DNA from: Aphidius gifuensis
Taxonomy: Eukaryota > Arthropoda > Insecta > Hymenoptera > Braconidae
Direction of reading: 5' to 3'
DNA: 64,000 nt
Assembly: GCF_014905175.1 (NCBI RefSeq)
Contig: NC_057790.1
Location: 8,556,001 to 8,620,000, forward strand
A model generated the notes under the pieces. It had not been told where the DNA came from and made no database searches. It saw nothing but the letters and a program-made list of their open reading frames with translations. The position numbers were made by a program, and so were the translations under genes. This document shows, piece after piece, positions 1 through 10,655 of the stretch. Each line of letters opens with the position of its first letter. Position 1 is the first letter of the stretch.

Positions 1-34
1 GCAGAAGCTTTTGTTTTGTTTTTTTTTTTTTTTT

Positions 35-117
35 CACACTCTGACCGGGGATCGAACCGGCGAAGTATGTATTGACGTGGTGTCAGATACGCTTTAGACC
101 GCTCAGCTACGGGACTA
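35..117 (-). other. tRNA-like module with A-rich tail
   Basis: Read on the minus strand, an A-box-like stretch (TAGCTGAGCGGTCTAAAGCG) is followed about 40 bases later by a B-box match (GGTTCGATCC) and then by a long A run (plus-strand T run at 19-34). This is the shape of a tRNA-derived SINE head or a tRNA retropseudogene. No convincing cloverleaf or anticodon could be drawn, so I do not call it a functional tRNA. The element may continue outside the window. Confidence 0.45.
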
Positions 118-486
118 AACTGGAATTAATGTAAAATTGACTCTTTTGTTTGATATTTCGTCTTTCTGCATTTTTTACCATGTGAACATAGTAAAATTCG
201 CTTCAAATATCGTAATTAATATAAAACACACAATAAAAATTAAATCGGGAATCGTATTTTTTAAAATTGATGAGTAGTATAAATAACATTGTTCGAATTT
301 AGGTACCGAATGATTATTTTAACGAGCGTCGATTGTCAATTCTACTATATACTAACATAATAAACATTAATTTACACATAGCACTTTGTATCTACAGTTT
401 ATTAAAAAAAAAAGATTTCGTTAGTACTTTCGACTATGTCTTCAGTAAAAAAAATCTTGTTCCATAGTTTGATTACAAATGATTTA

Positions 487-1148
487 GGGTGCGTTCCGTA
501 GGGGGACCGCGGTCCTTTTTGGCCATAATCAGAGTGAATCCATAAAAATCAAAAATCTCCCTAGGAATCCCTAAAAAATAACCAGTCTCATGTATACTTT
601 TTTTTACACCTTTCTATGTATGTATTGTTAATGTTGTGGATGTGGTGCTTACTGAATTTTGTACTGAATAAAATTATTAAAACAATAAATTTGTTAATAA
701 CAGTTAACAAAATGAAAAGAAAAATTCCACTTCAAACACATTATCTATTGACTGATTTAGGTAGTAATTGTTGTTTTTGTTGAAAATGAACAGCAACATC
801 AGCCAGTTTAAGATCTTGAAAGATAACAAAAATATAAGTGCTGTCCTAACCTTAGATTTGAGTTATGATAGGTTTTGAAGCATTAACTTTGAAAAGAAAT
901 ACAATTTACAGGCTAAATAATTGAGATAACAACAATATACACCTACTATTTTAATTGACAATTTTTTTTTTGATGCCAAATTATTTTTTTCTTTATAATA
1001 CGTTAATCATATTTTTCGGTGTTTACGTTTGCTTATGTTTGTTTACGTTTTCTAATACATAGCAGTGCTGACACTACAACGAAATTAAATTCACCATGAT
1101 AAACCACGCCTATTTTTGGTAGACCGCGGTCCTCTACGGAACGCACCC
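487..1148. mobile_element. TIR element, GGGTGCGTTCCGTAG ends
   Basis: The left end GGGTGCGTTCCGTAG followed by GGACCGCGGTC recurs as a reverse complement at the right end, giving imperfect TIRs of about 30 bases around a 0.6 kb AT-rich interior without a coding frame. Both flanks show ATTTA, a possible part of a degraded target duplication. This fits a non-autonomous, possibly hAT-like, DNA transposon. The superfamily is uncertain. Confidence 0.7.
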
Positions 1149-1560
1149 CAAATTTACTATGTGCCTTTATTAAAATATATAAAATAAATAATAAAAAATT
1201 ATTATTCCGAAATTGCTCTGGATTATTCCGGAATTGGCTCACTTAGAAAAAATGCGGAAAAATACGAGAAATCCGTAGCAATTCCAAAATACTCGAATTC
1301 CTTTGTAAAATGAAGGAAAATAAATGACCAAAAAATTTTAATGGGCCAATTCTGGAGTGATACGGAGTATTTCCGAAAATTTACGGAGTTTTTCCGGAGA
1401 AATTATTTCCACCAGGGTCTTCTTTCAAAAAAAAAAAATTTCTTAAATTGTTATCTTGGATCATGACTGAATGTTTATAATTTAAAAAATAAATTTCTTG
1501 GGTTATGAAAAACTATATATTTTCTTTGGTTCAAGATTATGTTAACAAATTTATTTTAAC
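1149..1560. other. AT-rich non-coding stretch with an element end
   Basis: No gene is seen. At 1,390-1,416 the sequence reads like one end of the CCCTGGTGGAAAT TIR family seen whole at 58,265-58,468 (here reversed, ending ATTTCCACCAGGG). Its partner end was not found. Confidence 0.4.
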
Positions 1561-1599
1561 ATGAAGCAAAAGAAGAAAGAACGTTTGACAAAAAAAATA

Positions 1600-2290
1600 A
1601 TAATATAATAAATTGACAATAATAAAAATTAATGAGCCTGATATTTAACGTATTTTATAAAAATCCTCTTGTTTTGTTATTCCCTACAGGGTAACGGGTT
1701 AGGAGGGAATGTGTAATTTTTGTAGATTCTACCTTGTTGTTGTGGATTATCCAAAATTAAATTATAGAGAGCGTGTCAATCTGGATGGTCGCCTGATGAT
1801 GTTGATAATTTAGAATAATCCAATAGGTAACACAAACTCGTAGCACAGAAAAACAACACACCGGAAAAATGTCACAGTCAATATATTTTTAATATTAGGA
1901 ACAGTCAATTTATAAACGAAAAAATAACAATTGAAACACAAAGATTATTTAATTTAAATTCACTTTTAAAATTTTATTTATTAGAAAATTAAAAGTTCAA
2001 TTGATTGTAATATTTAAGTAATAAAATATAAAATTTAGAATTAATTTAGATATTGTCCAAACAAAAGTTGTCGCAAGAGTGAAGCTCCTTAAATTCTAAA
2101 ATAATAATTCCCATAAAAAATGAAATTAAAAAGTAGGGATGATCTTAGGTGGAAACATCTTAGCCAATTATATTTTACCTGTCCCACGATAGTCAGCATT
2201 TAATAATTTACTTAGAGAATTATTTGTAACGTCAACGGATGTAAAATATCGAGTGCTAAGGTGACTTTGAACTACGGTTTGCAAAAATAA
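1600..2290. repeat. Dispersed 0.7 kb repeat, copy 1 (possible solo LTR)
   Basis: This segment matches 27,300-27,800 plus 29,140-29,375, and in part 37,985-38,210. The shared landmarks, in order, are GGTAACGGGTTAGGAGGGAA, GGAAAAATGTCACAGTCAAT, GTTGTCGCAAGAGTGAAGCT and GAACTACGGTTTGCAAAAAT. Copies 2 and 3 begin TGTTACGTACCAAGTTG, and the shared right edge ends near TTTGCA, so a TG...CA solo LTR is possible. No internal retrotransposon genes are present, and the 5' edge of this copy is blurred. Confidence 0.65.
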
Positions 2291-2797
2291 TTTAAAATAA
2301 AAAATATAATATTGTGAGAAACAAGTAAAATGTTGATTTTGCTAAAATAATCAAAAAATAAAAAGGAAAAATTTTAACTGCCTACTCGGTATTTTATATG
2401 CCCTTGAATTTACTAAATATTTTATTTATTTATTTATTTATTTATAATATTGATAGCAAGACGTAACAATTGATGAATTATTTTTCTTAAATAATTAAAA
2501 AATTTAAAAAAACAAAAAAATTATAAAAAATTTTTTTTTCAACGTAATTATCGTACAACGCTAGTAAACTTGATGGAATGAGGATATTATGAAATTTTGA
2601 GATTAGATAAATGAAATATTAACGCATCTTAATGTGCCCTTAGAATTATAGGTATTGGTATTCGTTTTTTTCATATTAATTATTAAAGTCGGCCTGTTTT
2701 AGAGAGGTTATACATGGCTCTTATGGGAGCAAGTGTAACAAAATAATTTCGAACAGAAACAAATGTGGTCAAATGGAATGACAGATTTCCCAAAAAC
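2291..2797. other. AT-rich spacer
   Basis: I see no gene here. There is a short TTTA microsatellite near 2,421-2,444. Confidence 0.5.
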
Positions 2798-2799
2798 TA

Positions 2800-3870
2800 C
2801 ACGGAGAGAAAAATATATGAAATTTTCATATACAGTATATGAAAGTTGCACCAAATCTGCTGGTATATGAGAATTTCAAATATTGTATATGGAAATTTCA
2901 TATACTACACGGAGAGAAATCCGCAGCAAATATTACTGTAGTGGTATCGTAAAAATCATAGCTGACGTCATTAAAACGACTAATTCCCACTTATTATAAT
3001 GATTATTATTATATTTCATCTAAATTTTTTACTATATTTCTATATTTCTTAAATTTTTAGAAATCAAGTGTGTTCCTAACCTCTTCTAAAAAAGTTTATT
3101 GTTTAGTATTCATGAATCTAAATAAAAATGCTGTGAAACACATGAAAATTATAAAATGGTTTATTTTTTAAAAATTAATAAACACGTTACATTTTTATTT
3201 TGATGTTTAAACAATAAGGTTTTATTTAATTTTTTGTGTTGTTTTTTTGTTTTGTTTTGATTAAAATTACTGTAGTGTAGTAGGAAATTCCAGTCCATCC
3301 TGGTGGCCTCCCCACGCAACTTCTCAATTTCCAGTAGACTACAGTAAAATTTGTTTGATACTCTACAGCATTATTTGCTGCGGATTTCTCTCCGTGTATA
3401 TATGAAAAAATCATATATTCGGAATTTATTTTTAGCTCAAAGCTAGTATATGAAAAATTCATATACCGTATATGAAAATTTCATATGCATGCAGTATATG
3501 AGAATTTCATATACAGTATATGAATTTTTCATATACTGCATATGAAAAATTCTATTGATACAATATATACCTATTAAAAAACAATTAATTTTTTAAATTT
3601 AAATTATATGGAATGGTATAAATTCATTAATTTTTTTTTTATTTGTCTTCCATTTTTTATTATTTGTTTAATAACTATATTAAATTATAATTCTATTACA
3701 AATATTTTAATAAATATAGAATAGAAATACGAACAGAATTACTTTCTTTATCTAATCTTTCTAATTCATTAATAATTTGTTCAAAATATATTCATACTTT
3801 GTAGTATTTTTGTCTAATGAATGAAATAACATTAAAAAAAAAAATATAGTCAAGTCCCTCAAGGTGCACC
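2800..3870 (+). mobile_element. ATATGAAA-rich element, copy 1, carrying a nested MITE
   Basis: It begins CACGGAGAGAAAAATATATG after a TA and continues with alternating TATATGAAA/TTTCATATA blocks. The same sequence lies in reverse at 16,954 down to about 14,060. The match resumes after the nested MITE (2,908-3,396) and extends through the AATTCTATTGATACAATATA landmark near 3,550 into AT-rich sequence. The right end is not defined; it lies before the next element at 3,874. Confidence 0.6.
2908..3396 (+). mobile_element. TA-flanked MITE, family M1, copy 1 (internally deleted)
   Basis: The TIRs read CACGGAGAGAAATCCGCAGC on the left and its reverse complement on the right, and both ends abut TA. 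Two sister copies lie at 33,646-34,220 and 47,835-48,412. This copy lacks about 90 internal bases that the sisters have. TA duplication and a small non-coding body fit a Tc1/mariner-type MITE. Confidence 0.85.
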
Positions 3871-3873
3871 CTA

Positions 3874-4305
3874 AGTGTTCCGTAGGATTTTTTATTTTTT
3901 TTCTTGTTGTTTGATTTGTTTTTTCATTTTATTGTAAAATAAATGACTATTTTTTTTGTTTTGTTTTATTTTCTAATGTTGTTTATTTCTGTTGTTTAAT
4001 AAAAAAAAAAATAAACGACCGAAAAATTTCAAAAAAATATCGTACAGTCTACAGATGAAGCGTCGTCGATTGAATCATTGCCAGTTCCGATCCATCAATA
4101 TTTGAAATTGCGCCCTGTAGAAAAATGGCACTATCACAACTGATAAGGGCCAAAAATTGAAAATAAATATGATGATTGCTTTTGGGAAAAAAAATGGAAC
4201 CTAATGGGCTTTATAGAAGCCAATTCGATTCATAACTTTTATTTTTATCGCGAAATAACAAAAAGTCACACGAAAAGTGAAAACATAAGTGTCCTACGGA
4301 ACACT
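3874..4305. mobile_element. Small TIR element, AGTGTTCCGTAGGA ends
   Basis: AGTGTTCCGTAGGA at the left is mirrored by TCCTACGGAACACT at the right around a 0.4 kb AT-rich interior. Its right edge coincides with the truncation of the C2H2-finger pseudogene, so it probably inserted into or broke that gene. Confidence 0.7.
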
Positions 4306-5332
4306 AAAAATGTTTCTTAATTTGTACTGTAACTCTTCAGGCAAACAAGCTATTTTAAAATAAACAGCACTACATTTCGATATAGTTCTATGTGATCCTA
4401 GCAGATTAATTGTTTCATAATCCTCGTACGAAATATATACAATAGAAATCGAATTTGCTCTTTATTGAATTTCATATTTTTCCACAAAGATACTTTGTAC
4501 AAAATTAGAAATAATATTTCCAGTGGTGTTATTCAGTTAATTTAAATGTTTTAATGCTTTTGCAAAAAGTCCTGGTATTTCAAAAAATCTTTGAAGCGTT
4601 TCACTTATTGAAATAACTTGTGCAGTAACTGGTACATTCGTGTAAATGATTATATCATTCTCTTTGTCAAATTCATATCTCACTTAGGTAGAGAGGTAAA
4701 TTCCGATACAATTAAAGTATGTATTAAGATTTTTAAAATATTTGAAAGCTCGCTGCTCAGTTTTAAATTTGCTTAAAAAATAATCATCATTTGTAAAAAT
4801 ATCATGTGTTTCATAATTATTTGAAGCATTAAAATTCGTTTACTTTCTTAAATTAACTTGAGTGTGTAATTATTAACAACAAGTTTTATCAATTAATTCA
4901 AATCATCGATAAGTTCAGTGACCTGGACTCACGGCAATAATTCATTGTCATATATAATTTAGCAACAAAAGAAATTATTTCTTCTTTTAAATTTGATTGA
5001 TGATAATTAACATCACCAACAGCTTTTTCTCTGTCGTCTATAGTTTTTTTAGTATCTTCACTATTATTCATTTCCATACAAAAATCATTCGTGTCTTCAA
5101 TATTAAAATTTTCAGTCGCTTCTAAAATACTTGAGCTAGTATTTTGTTCAAAATAAAAATTAACACGATGTTTTTGAAACGTCCTAAATTGTGTATAAAC
5201 TCGATGGCAGGTTTTTTTTTGACATAGAAAAGTTTCTTCATTGTCATGTATAATATTTGTATGTTTCAAAAGCTTTTCATTATTTTTAGAATACTTTTGG
5301 CAGAAAAAGCAAATTACTGAACTACATGCCAT
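4306..5332 (-). pseudogene. Decayed C2H2-finger protein gene (repeat-associated family)
   Basis: The minus frame starts MACSSVICFFCQKYSKN at 5,332. It shows two C2H2-like fingers (C-x2-C...H-x4-H, then C-x4-C...H) within the first 60 residues, then an acidic linker. At about 4,943 the frame breaks: the +1 frame continues DNELLP, stop, VQVTELIDDLN. Further in-frame stops follow, with recognisable pieces SKFKTEQRAFKYF, ETLQRFFEIPGLF and finally LLGSHRTISKCSAVYF, ACLPEELQYKLRNIF, where it is cut by the element at 3,874-4,305. From memory this matches a multi-copy family of uncharacterised finger proteins common in hymenopteran genomes. No function can be given. Frameshifts and stops show it is dead. 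Confidence 0.7.
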
Positions 5333-5626
5333 TTTTCGAAAAAAAAACAGAACCGATTTTTTTAAATTCAAGTTAAATAACAAATTGACACATTGTTTTT
5401 TATCCTTATGTGCTGGCTTATTTTGATAACTGATTTCCTGGATCGAAAAAGAAAATGTATTATAAATTGAAGAAATAATTGAAAATGAGTTAATTTACGT
5501 AGTAAAAATAACTGACAGATCATTCTTAATAACACTCCTTACATTCAATACAATTATAAATTTTTTATAACTTAAAAACTCGTTTTTGATCACACTGAAA
5601 AACGTTGATTTTCAATAATATTCCAG
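5333..5626. other. Upstream flank of the pseudogene
   Basis: AT-rich sequence without a supported feature; it may hold the former 5' region of the C2H2-finger gene. Confidence 0.35.
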
Positions 5627-5850
5627 TTACATCAGCTCAATACTAGGAGAATCAAGTCTTGATCCAGAATGGATCAGGCTATCCCTATTAAGGATAAAAT
5701 AGAGATAGCCTGATGCTATCCTGACCGGGCAATTTGTAAAATTCAAAGAAGTCAATTTGATACTTTTTTCTTTATCCATTTTGGATCCAGCTAGCCTTAC
5801 TCCATCCCTAATAGAGACAGCCTGATCCATTCTTGATCAAGATTCGAAAA
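5627..5850. repeat. GATCAGG repeat, left part
   Basis: Imperfect palindromic units of the type TGATCCAGAATGGATCAGG and TAGGGATAGCCTGAT occur here and resume at 10,415-10,620 and 12,280-12,800. The three blocks look like one repeat split by two large insertions. The far right block ends in AAATTTCTACTCGGG, resembling the TIR of the GGATCC element at 30,747-31,906. Confidence 0.6.
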
Positions 5851-6539
5851 AGAAAAAAATTTTTGAAAAAAAACATAAATTAAACACTGAGAAAAATATC
5901 CTGCGATTTTTACACAGATTATTGTAAAATTTGGGACCGTGGCCGACATCTGCGATATACACCATAATTTTGTGTAATTTTTGCATAAATAAAAAATGAT
6001 TCTACGTTATCTGATAAATCCCATAAAATTTTCATTGGCTATATTGTAAGATTTATTATTTTTAAATGAAAACTTATTTCATATGAAAAAATGTAAAGTT
6101 TGCATTAAAAGAAAGATAAATTTTGTAATATTTTATTGTTAATTTTACATTTTTTTGAGAGAAATGCCGATTATTCCGAGAAAATGAAACACCAGAATAA
6201 TTTAATATAATTCATTTTATTTATTGTAAAATTTACCGAAAAAACATGAAAAAAAAACATTTATTCAGTGATCTTTTTGATTTACGTCGTTGGAACGTAA
6301 AATTTACACTTTTTCCGTAGAAATATTGTGACGTACACATTGCTCCCACCCTTGCTTTTTTGTCGAAATGTTTTTTTGCCAAAGAAATTAATACGTAGTT
6401 TGAATTACTTTTACAGCCATACGACACAATAATTATATTTTAAAATAAATAAAAATGATGTAAAATTAAACTAGACTACAAATTCATTTATTTAGCAATA
6501 TCGATTCCTTAGATATTTTTCCCATAATTAATTGATAAA

Positions 6540-9500
6540 AAAGCTATAGGCAAATGTTTCTAAGAAAAGAATGTTGCCAAATAAATTGAGTCGTAATTAC
6601 GACTAGATTAATTTTACAGCCATTACGTAGTAGATAAAGGACATGTAATTTTATTTTTGAAAAACAAAAATGTCCAAGGAAAAGCAGTAGGTAAGGAAAA
6701 GATAAGAGGTTGCAAAAAATTTTGTTTGAAGAAAATAATGTTGCTTGAAATATAATTCTTTGGCAACCTACATAGCTACATCTGCCTTACACTCTCTTGA
6801 ACATTTTTATTTATTTTATAAATAAAATACATGTAAATTTATTTTTCAAATGTCAGGAAAAGCAGTAACTAAGGAATTAATGTGCTAAGGAATTAATGTT
6901 GCCAAAAATTATGTTTCAAGAATATATATTCCTTAGTCACATTAATTCCTTATCTATCTTTTCATTAATACTATGGACATTTGTATTTTAAAAATAAATT
7001 ATGTATTTATAAAATAAATAAAAAATATTCAAGGAATAAGTAGAAAAAGATGTAGCTAAGAATTAATGTGACTAAGGAATTATATTCTTGAAACATAATT
7101 TTAACATTTCCTTATACATATTATTTCCTTAGTTACTGCTTTTCACTTATTTGATAACATTACAAATAATTTATGTATTTTATTAAAATAAATCCCAGGA
7201 AAAGCAGTAGCTAAGGAAAAGATGTAGCTAAGAAGAAATTATGTTGCCAAAAATTATGTTTCAAGAAATATAATTCCTTAGTCATAAATTCATAGCTACA
7301 TCTTCTTTACTACTCCTTGAACATTTTTTATTTATTTTATAAATAAAATACATGTAAATTATTTTTAAAATACAAATGTCCAACAGTAGCTAAGGAAGAG
7401 ATGTAAGAAGATGTAGCTAAGGAATTAATGTGATAAGGAATTAATGTTGCCAAAGAATTATATTTCAAAATAATTCCTTAGTCATAATTCTTAGCTACAT
7501 CTTTCTAACTACTATGTTTATTTTTATTTATTTTATAAATAAAATACATGTAAATTTATTTTTAAAAATACAAATGTGTCAAGTAGCTAAGGAGATGTAG
7601 CTAAGGAATTAATGTGACTAAGGAATTATTTCCTTGTTTAATTTGGCAACCTCAATTCATAGCTACATTTTTCCTGCTTTTCCTTGGACATTTTTATTTA
7701 TTTTATAAATAAAATACATGTAAATTTATTTTTAAAAAATACAAATGTCAAGGAAAAGCAGTAACTAAAAAATTATTGCTAAGGAATTAATGTTGCCAAA
7801 AATTATGTTTCAAGAATATAATTCCTTAGTCACATTAATTCATAGTTACATCTTTTCCTTACTACTGCTTGGACATTTTTTATAAAATACATGTAAATTT
7901 ATTTTTTAAAAATACAAAGGTCCAAGGAAAAGCAGTAGCTAAGGAAAAGATGTAGCTAAGGAATTAATGTGACTAAGGAATTATTTCCTTGAAACATAAT
8001 TCTTTGGCAACCTCAATACCTTAGCTACATCTTTTCCTGAGCTACTGCTTTTCCTTGGATATTTTTTATTAATTTTATAAATAAAATACATGTAAATTTA
8101 TTTTTTAAAAATACAAAGGTCCAAGGAAAAGCAGTAGCTAAGGAATTAATGTGGCTAAGGAATTAATGTTGCCAAAAAATTATGTTTCAAGAATATAATT
8201 CCTTAGTCACATTAATTCCTTAGCTACTGCTTTTCCTTGGACATTTTTTATTTATTTTATAAATAAAATACATGTAAATTTATTTTTTAAAAATACAAAT
8301 GTCCAAGGAAAAGCAGTAGCTAAGGAAGTAATGTGGCTAAGGAATTAATGTTGCCAAAAAATTATGTTTCAAGAACATAATTCCTTAGTCACATTAATTC
8401 CTTAGCTACATCTTTTCCTTAACTACTGCTTTTTCTTGGACATTTTTTATTTATTTTATAAATGAAATACATGTCAATTTATTTTTTAAAAATACAAAGG
8501 TCCAAGGAAAAGCAGTAGCTAAGGAATTAATGTGGCTAAGGAATTAATGTTGCCAAAAAATTATGTTTCAAGAATATAATTCCTTAGTCACATTAATTCC
8601 TTAGTTACATCTTTTCCTTAGCTACTGCTTTTCCTTGGACATTTTTTATTCATTTTATAAATAAAATACATGTAAATTTATTTTTAAAAAATACAAATGT
8701 CCAAGGAAAAACAGTAGCTAAGGAAAAGATGTAGCTAAGGAATTAATGTGACTAAGGAATTATTTCCTTGAAACATAATGGCTTCAATTCCTTAGCTACA
8801 TCTTGCTACTGCTTCCTTGGACATTTTTTATTTATTTTATAAATAAAATACATGTAAATTTATTTTTTAAAAATACAAATGTCCAAGGAAAAGCAGTAAC
8901 TAAGGAATTAATGTGGCTAAGGAATTAATGTAATATAGAATATAATTCCTTAGTCACATTAATTCCTTAGCTACATCTTTTCCTTAGCTACTACTTTTCC
9001 TTGAACATTTTTTATTTATTTTATAAATAAAATACTACTGGAATTATTACTGGAATTCTACTGGTAGATACTACCGGTAGGAACTACCAGTAATCTACCA
9101 GTAAATTACCGGTACAAAATTACTGGTAGCAACTACCAGTAGTCTACTAGTAGATTACTGGTAAATCATTTTGATAAAACCGAAAGCCTCAGCATAGATT
9201 TTATTTAATAGATAAAATACATGCAAATTTATTTTTCAAAAATACAAATGTCCAAGGAAAAGCAGTAGCTAAGGAAAAGATGTAGCTAAGGAATTAATGT
9301 GACTAAGGAATTATATTCTTGAAACATAATTTTCGGCAACATTAATTCCCTAAGCTTACATGTTCATAGTTACTTTTATTTCCTTGGACATTTGTATTTT
9401 AAAAAATAAATTACATGTATTTTATTTATGAAATAAATAAAAAGCGCAATAATAAGGAAAAGATGTGACTAAGGAATTAATGTTGCCAAAAAATTATGTT

Positions 9501-9600
9501 TCAAGGAAATAATTCCTTAGTCACATTATTTCCTTAGCTACATCTTTTCCTTGGACATTTGTATTTTTAGAAAATAAATTTACATGTATTTTATTAATAA
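6540..9600. repeat. Array of about 16 hairpin units
   Basis: Units of about 190-200 bases repeat GTCCAAGGAAAAGCAGTAGC, TAAGGAATTAATGTGACTAAG, a CCTTGAAACATAATT core, then the reverse complement of the first half, then an AT spacer (AAATAAAATACATGTAAATT). Each unit is itself an inverted repeat, so the array reads alike on both strands. The right half is well conserved; the left units (6,540-7,700) carry many small deletions. A smaller cluster of the same unit lies at 49,895-50,615, and single decayed units lie near 43,940-44,110 and 45,330-45,425. Confidence 0.85.
9036..9166. repeat. CTACCAGTA palindromic insert
   Basis: Alternating ACTACCAGTA and TACTGGTAG blocks form a compact palindrome that interrupts one hairpin unit of the array. 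A related ACTGG/CCAGT-rich tandem repeat lies at 43,545-43,880. Confidence 0.55.
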
Positions 9601-9904
9601 CATGCAAGAAAACTTAGTGTAAATAAATGATTAAATACGGAAATGTCAACTTGGCTACACTTCGTAGTGGTTTTCCTTAGAATTTAACAAAAATTCTCTC
9701 AGTGTAGTCTATATTTATATCACAGTTATTTGACACAATAATTCTAGTTTATTTATTTGTTTTTAATTTTTATACTCCATTAATGTTTTAATTTTTTTTT
9801 ATATGTTTATTTCTTTATTCATTTAATTTATCAATTAAAATTTTATTATTTTTTATTTGTCGAATGTCATTCTTGATATGGACGAAAATTTTCCCACTTT
9901 TAAG

Positions 9905-10012
9905 TTTACCTTTTGATGGCTTGGGGATAACACTTTTAACTTTAAGTTATAGGTTTATATAAATAGGTTTAGGTAGATGTAGGTTCAAATCCCGGTCGGG
10001 ACAAGCAAAAAC
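9905..10012 (+). other. tRNA-like module
   Basis: GATGGCTTGGGGATAACAC (A-box-like) precedes GGTTCAAATCCCGGTCGGG (B-box-like) by about 70 bases, followed by an A-rich tail. It resembles the two modules in the palindrome at 15,270-15,938. Confidence 0.4.
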
Positions 10013-10069
10013 AAAAATAAAACAAACAAAACCCGTTAATATTCTGAATAAAAAAAAATCATCTTTTTT

Positions 10070-10330
10070 TTTTTTTGTCAATTTAAAATCGTTATATATT
10101 ATTCAAAAACAAAAAAAAATGTAAATTTTACATGATTCGTCGGTAAAACACCATTTCTACAAAAAAAATGTAATTTTTACAGTTTAACTTTATAAAACAA
10201 CATTTCACCACAAAAAATATAATTTATATAGTTTAACTTTGTAAAACAACACTTCTACAAGAAGAATGTAAACTATACACAAAAATACGTGAAACACTCG
10301 ATTACTAAAAAAAAAATGAATTCTTACAAT
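10070..10330. repeat. Short tandem repeat inside the 4.5 kb element
   Basis: Units of about 60 bases repeat GTAAAACAACATTTC and AGTTTAACTTTGTAAAAC, next to the right TIR. No coding content. Confidence 0.45.
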
Positions 10331-10414
10331 ATTTCAATACGGTCCCAAATTTTACATTATTTTCTGTGTAAAAATCGCAGGATATTTTTCTCCGTGAATA
10401 CTTTTACCTTGATT

Positions 10415-10620
10415 AAGTTCTGATCCAGAATGGATCAGACTATCTCTGTTAAGGATGTAATAGAGATAGACAGATGCTATCTTGATCAGGCAATTCTTAC
10501 TCTATCTTTAATAAGGATAGCCTGATCCAGTCCAGATCAGGACTTTAACAAGATGAAATTATTTAAAAATTGAATAAATTCAATTTATTAATTTTAACTG
10601 GATCAGGCTATACCTATTAA
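10415..10620. repeat. GATCAGG repeat, middle part
   Basis: This continues the 5,627-5,850 repeat on the other side of the 4.5 kb insertion, with the same TGATCCAGAATGGATCAG unit and AGGATAGCCTGATCC spacing. Confidence 0.6.
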
Positions 10621-10655
10621 AAAAAAAAATTTTGTGAGCCATCTAGACTCGCGGG

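Larger units (their letters stand above)
5885..10396. mobile_element. 4.5 kb TIR element, CACTGAGAAAAATATCCTGC ends
   Basis: The left end CACTGAGAAAAATATCCTGC is mirrored at the right as CACGGAGAAAAATATCCTGC, and the TIRs match for about 56 bases (to TTTGGGACCGT). The same GATCAGG repeat flanks both sides, so the element inserted into it. No transposase frame is seen; the interior is mostly the hairpin array at 6,540-9,600. It belongs to the CACTGAG/CACGGAG end group seen throughout the window. Confidence 0.75.

Noticed and set aside
1033..1242. 69-residue minus-strand frame
   Set aside because: Lies over the right end of a TIR element and repeats its sequence; no splice sites or family pattern.
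6540..9600. CRISPR-like regularity of repeats
   Set aside because: Units are long self-complementary hairpins with no variable spacers, in a eukaryotic setting with spliced genes.
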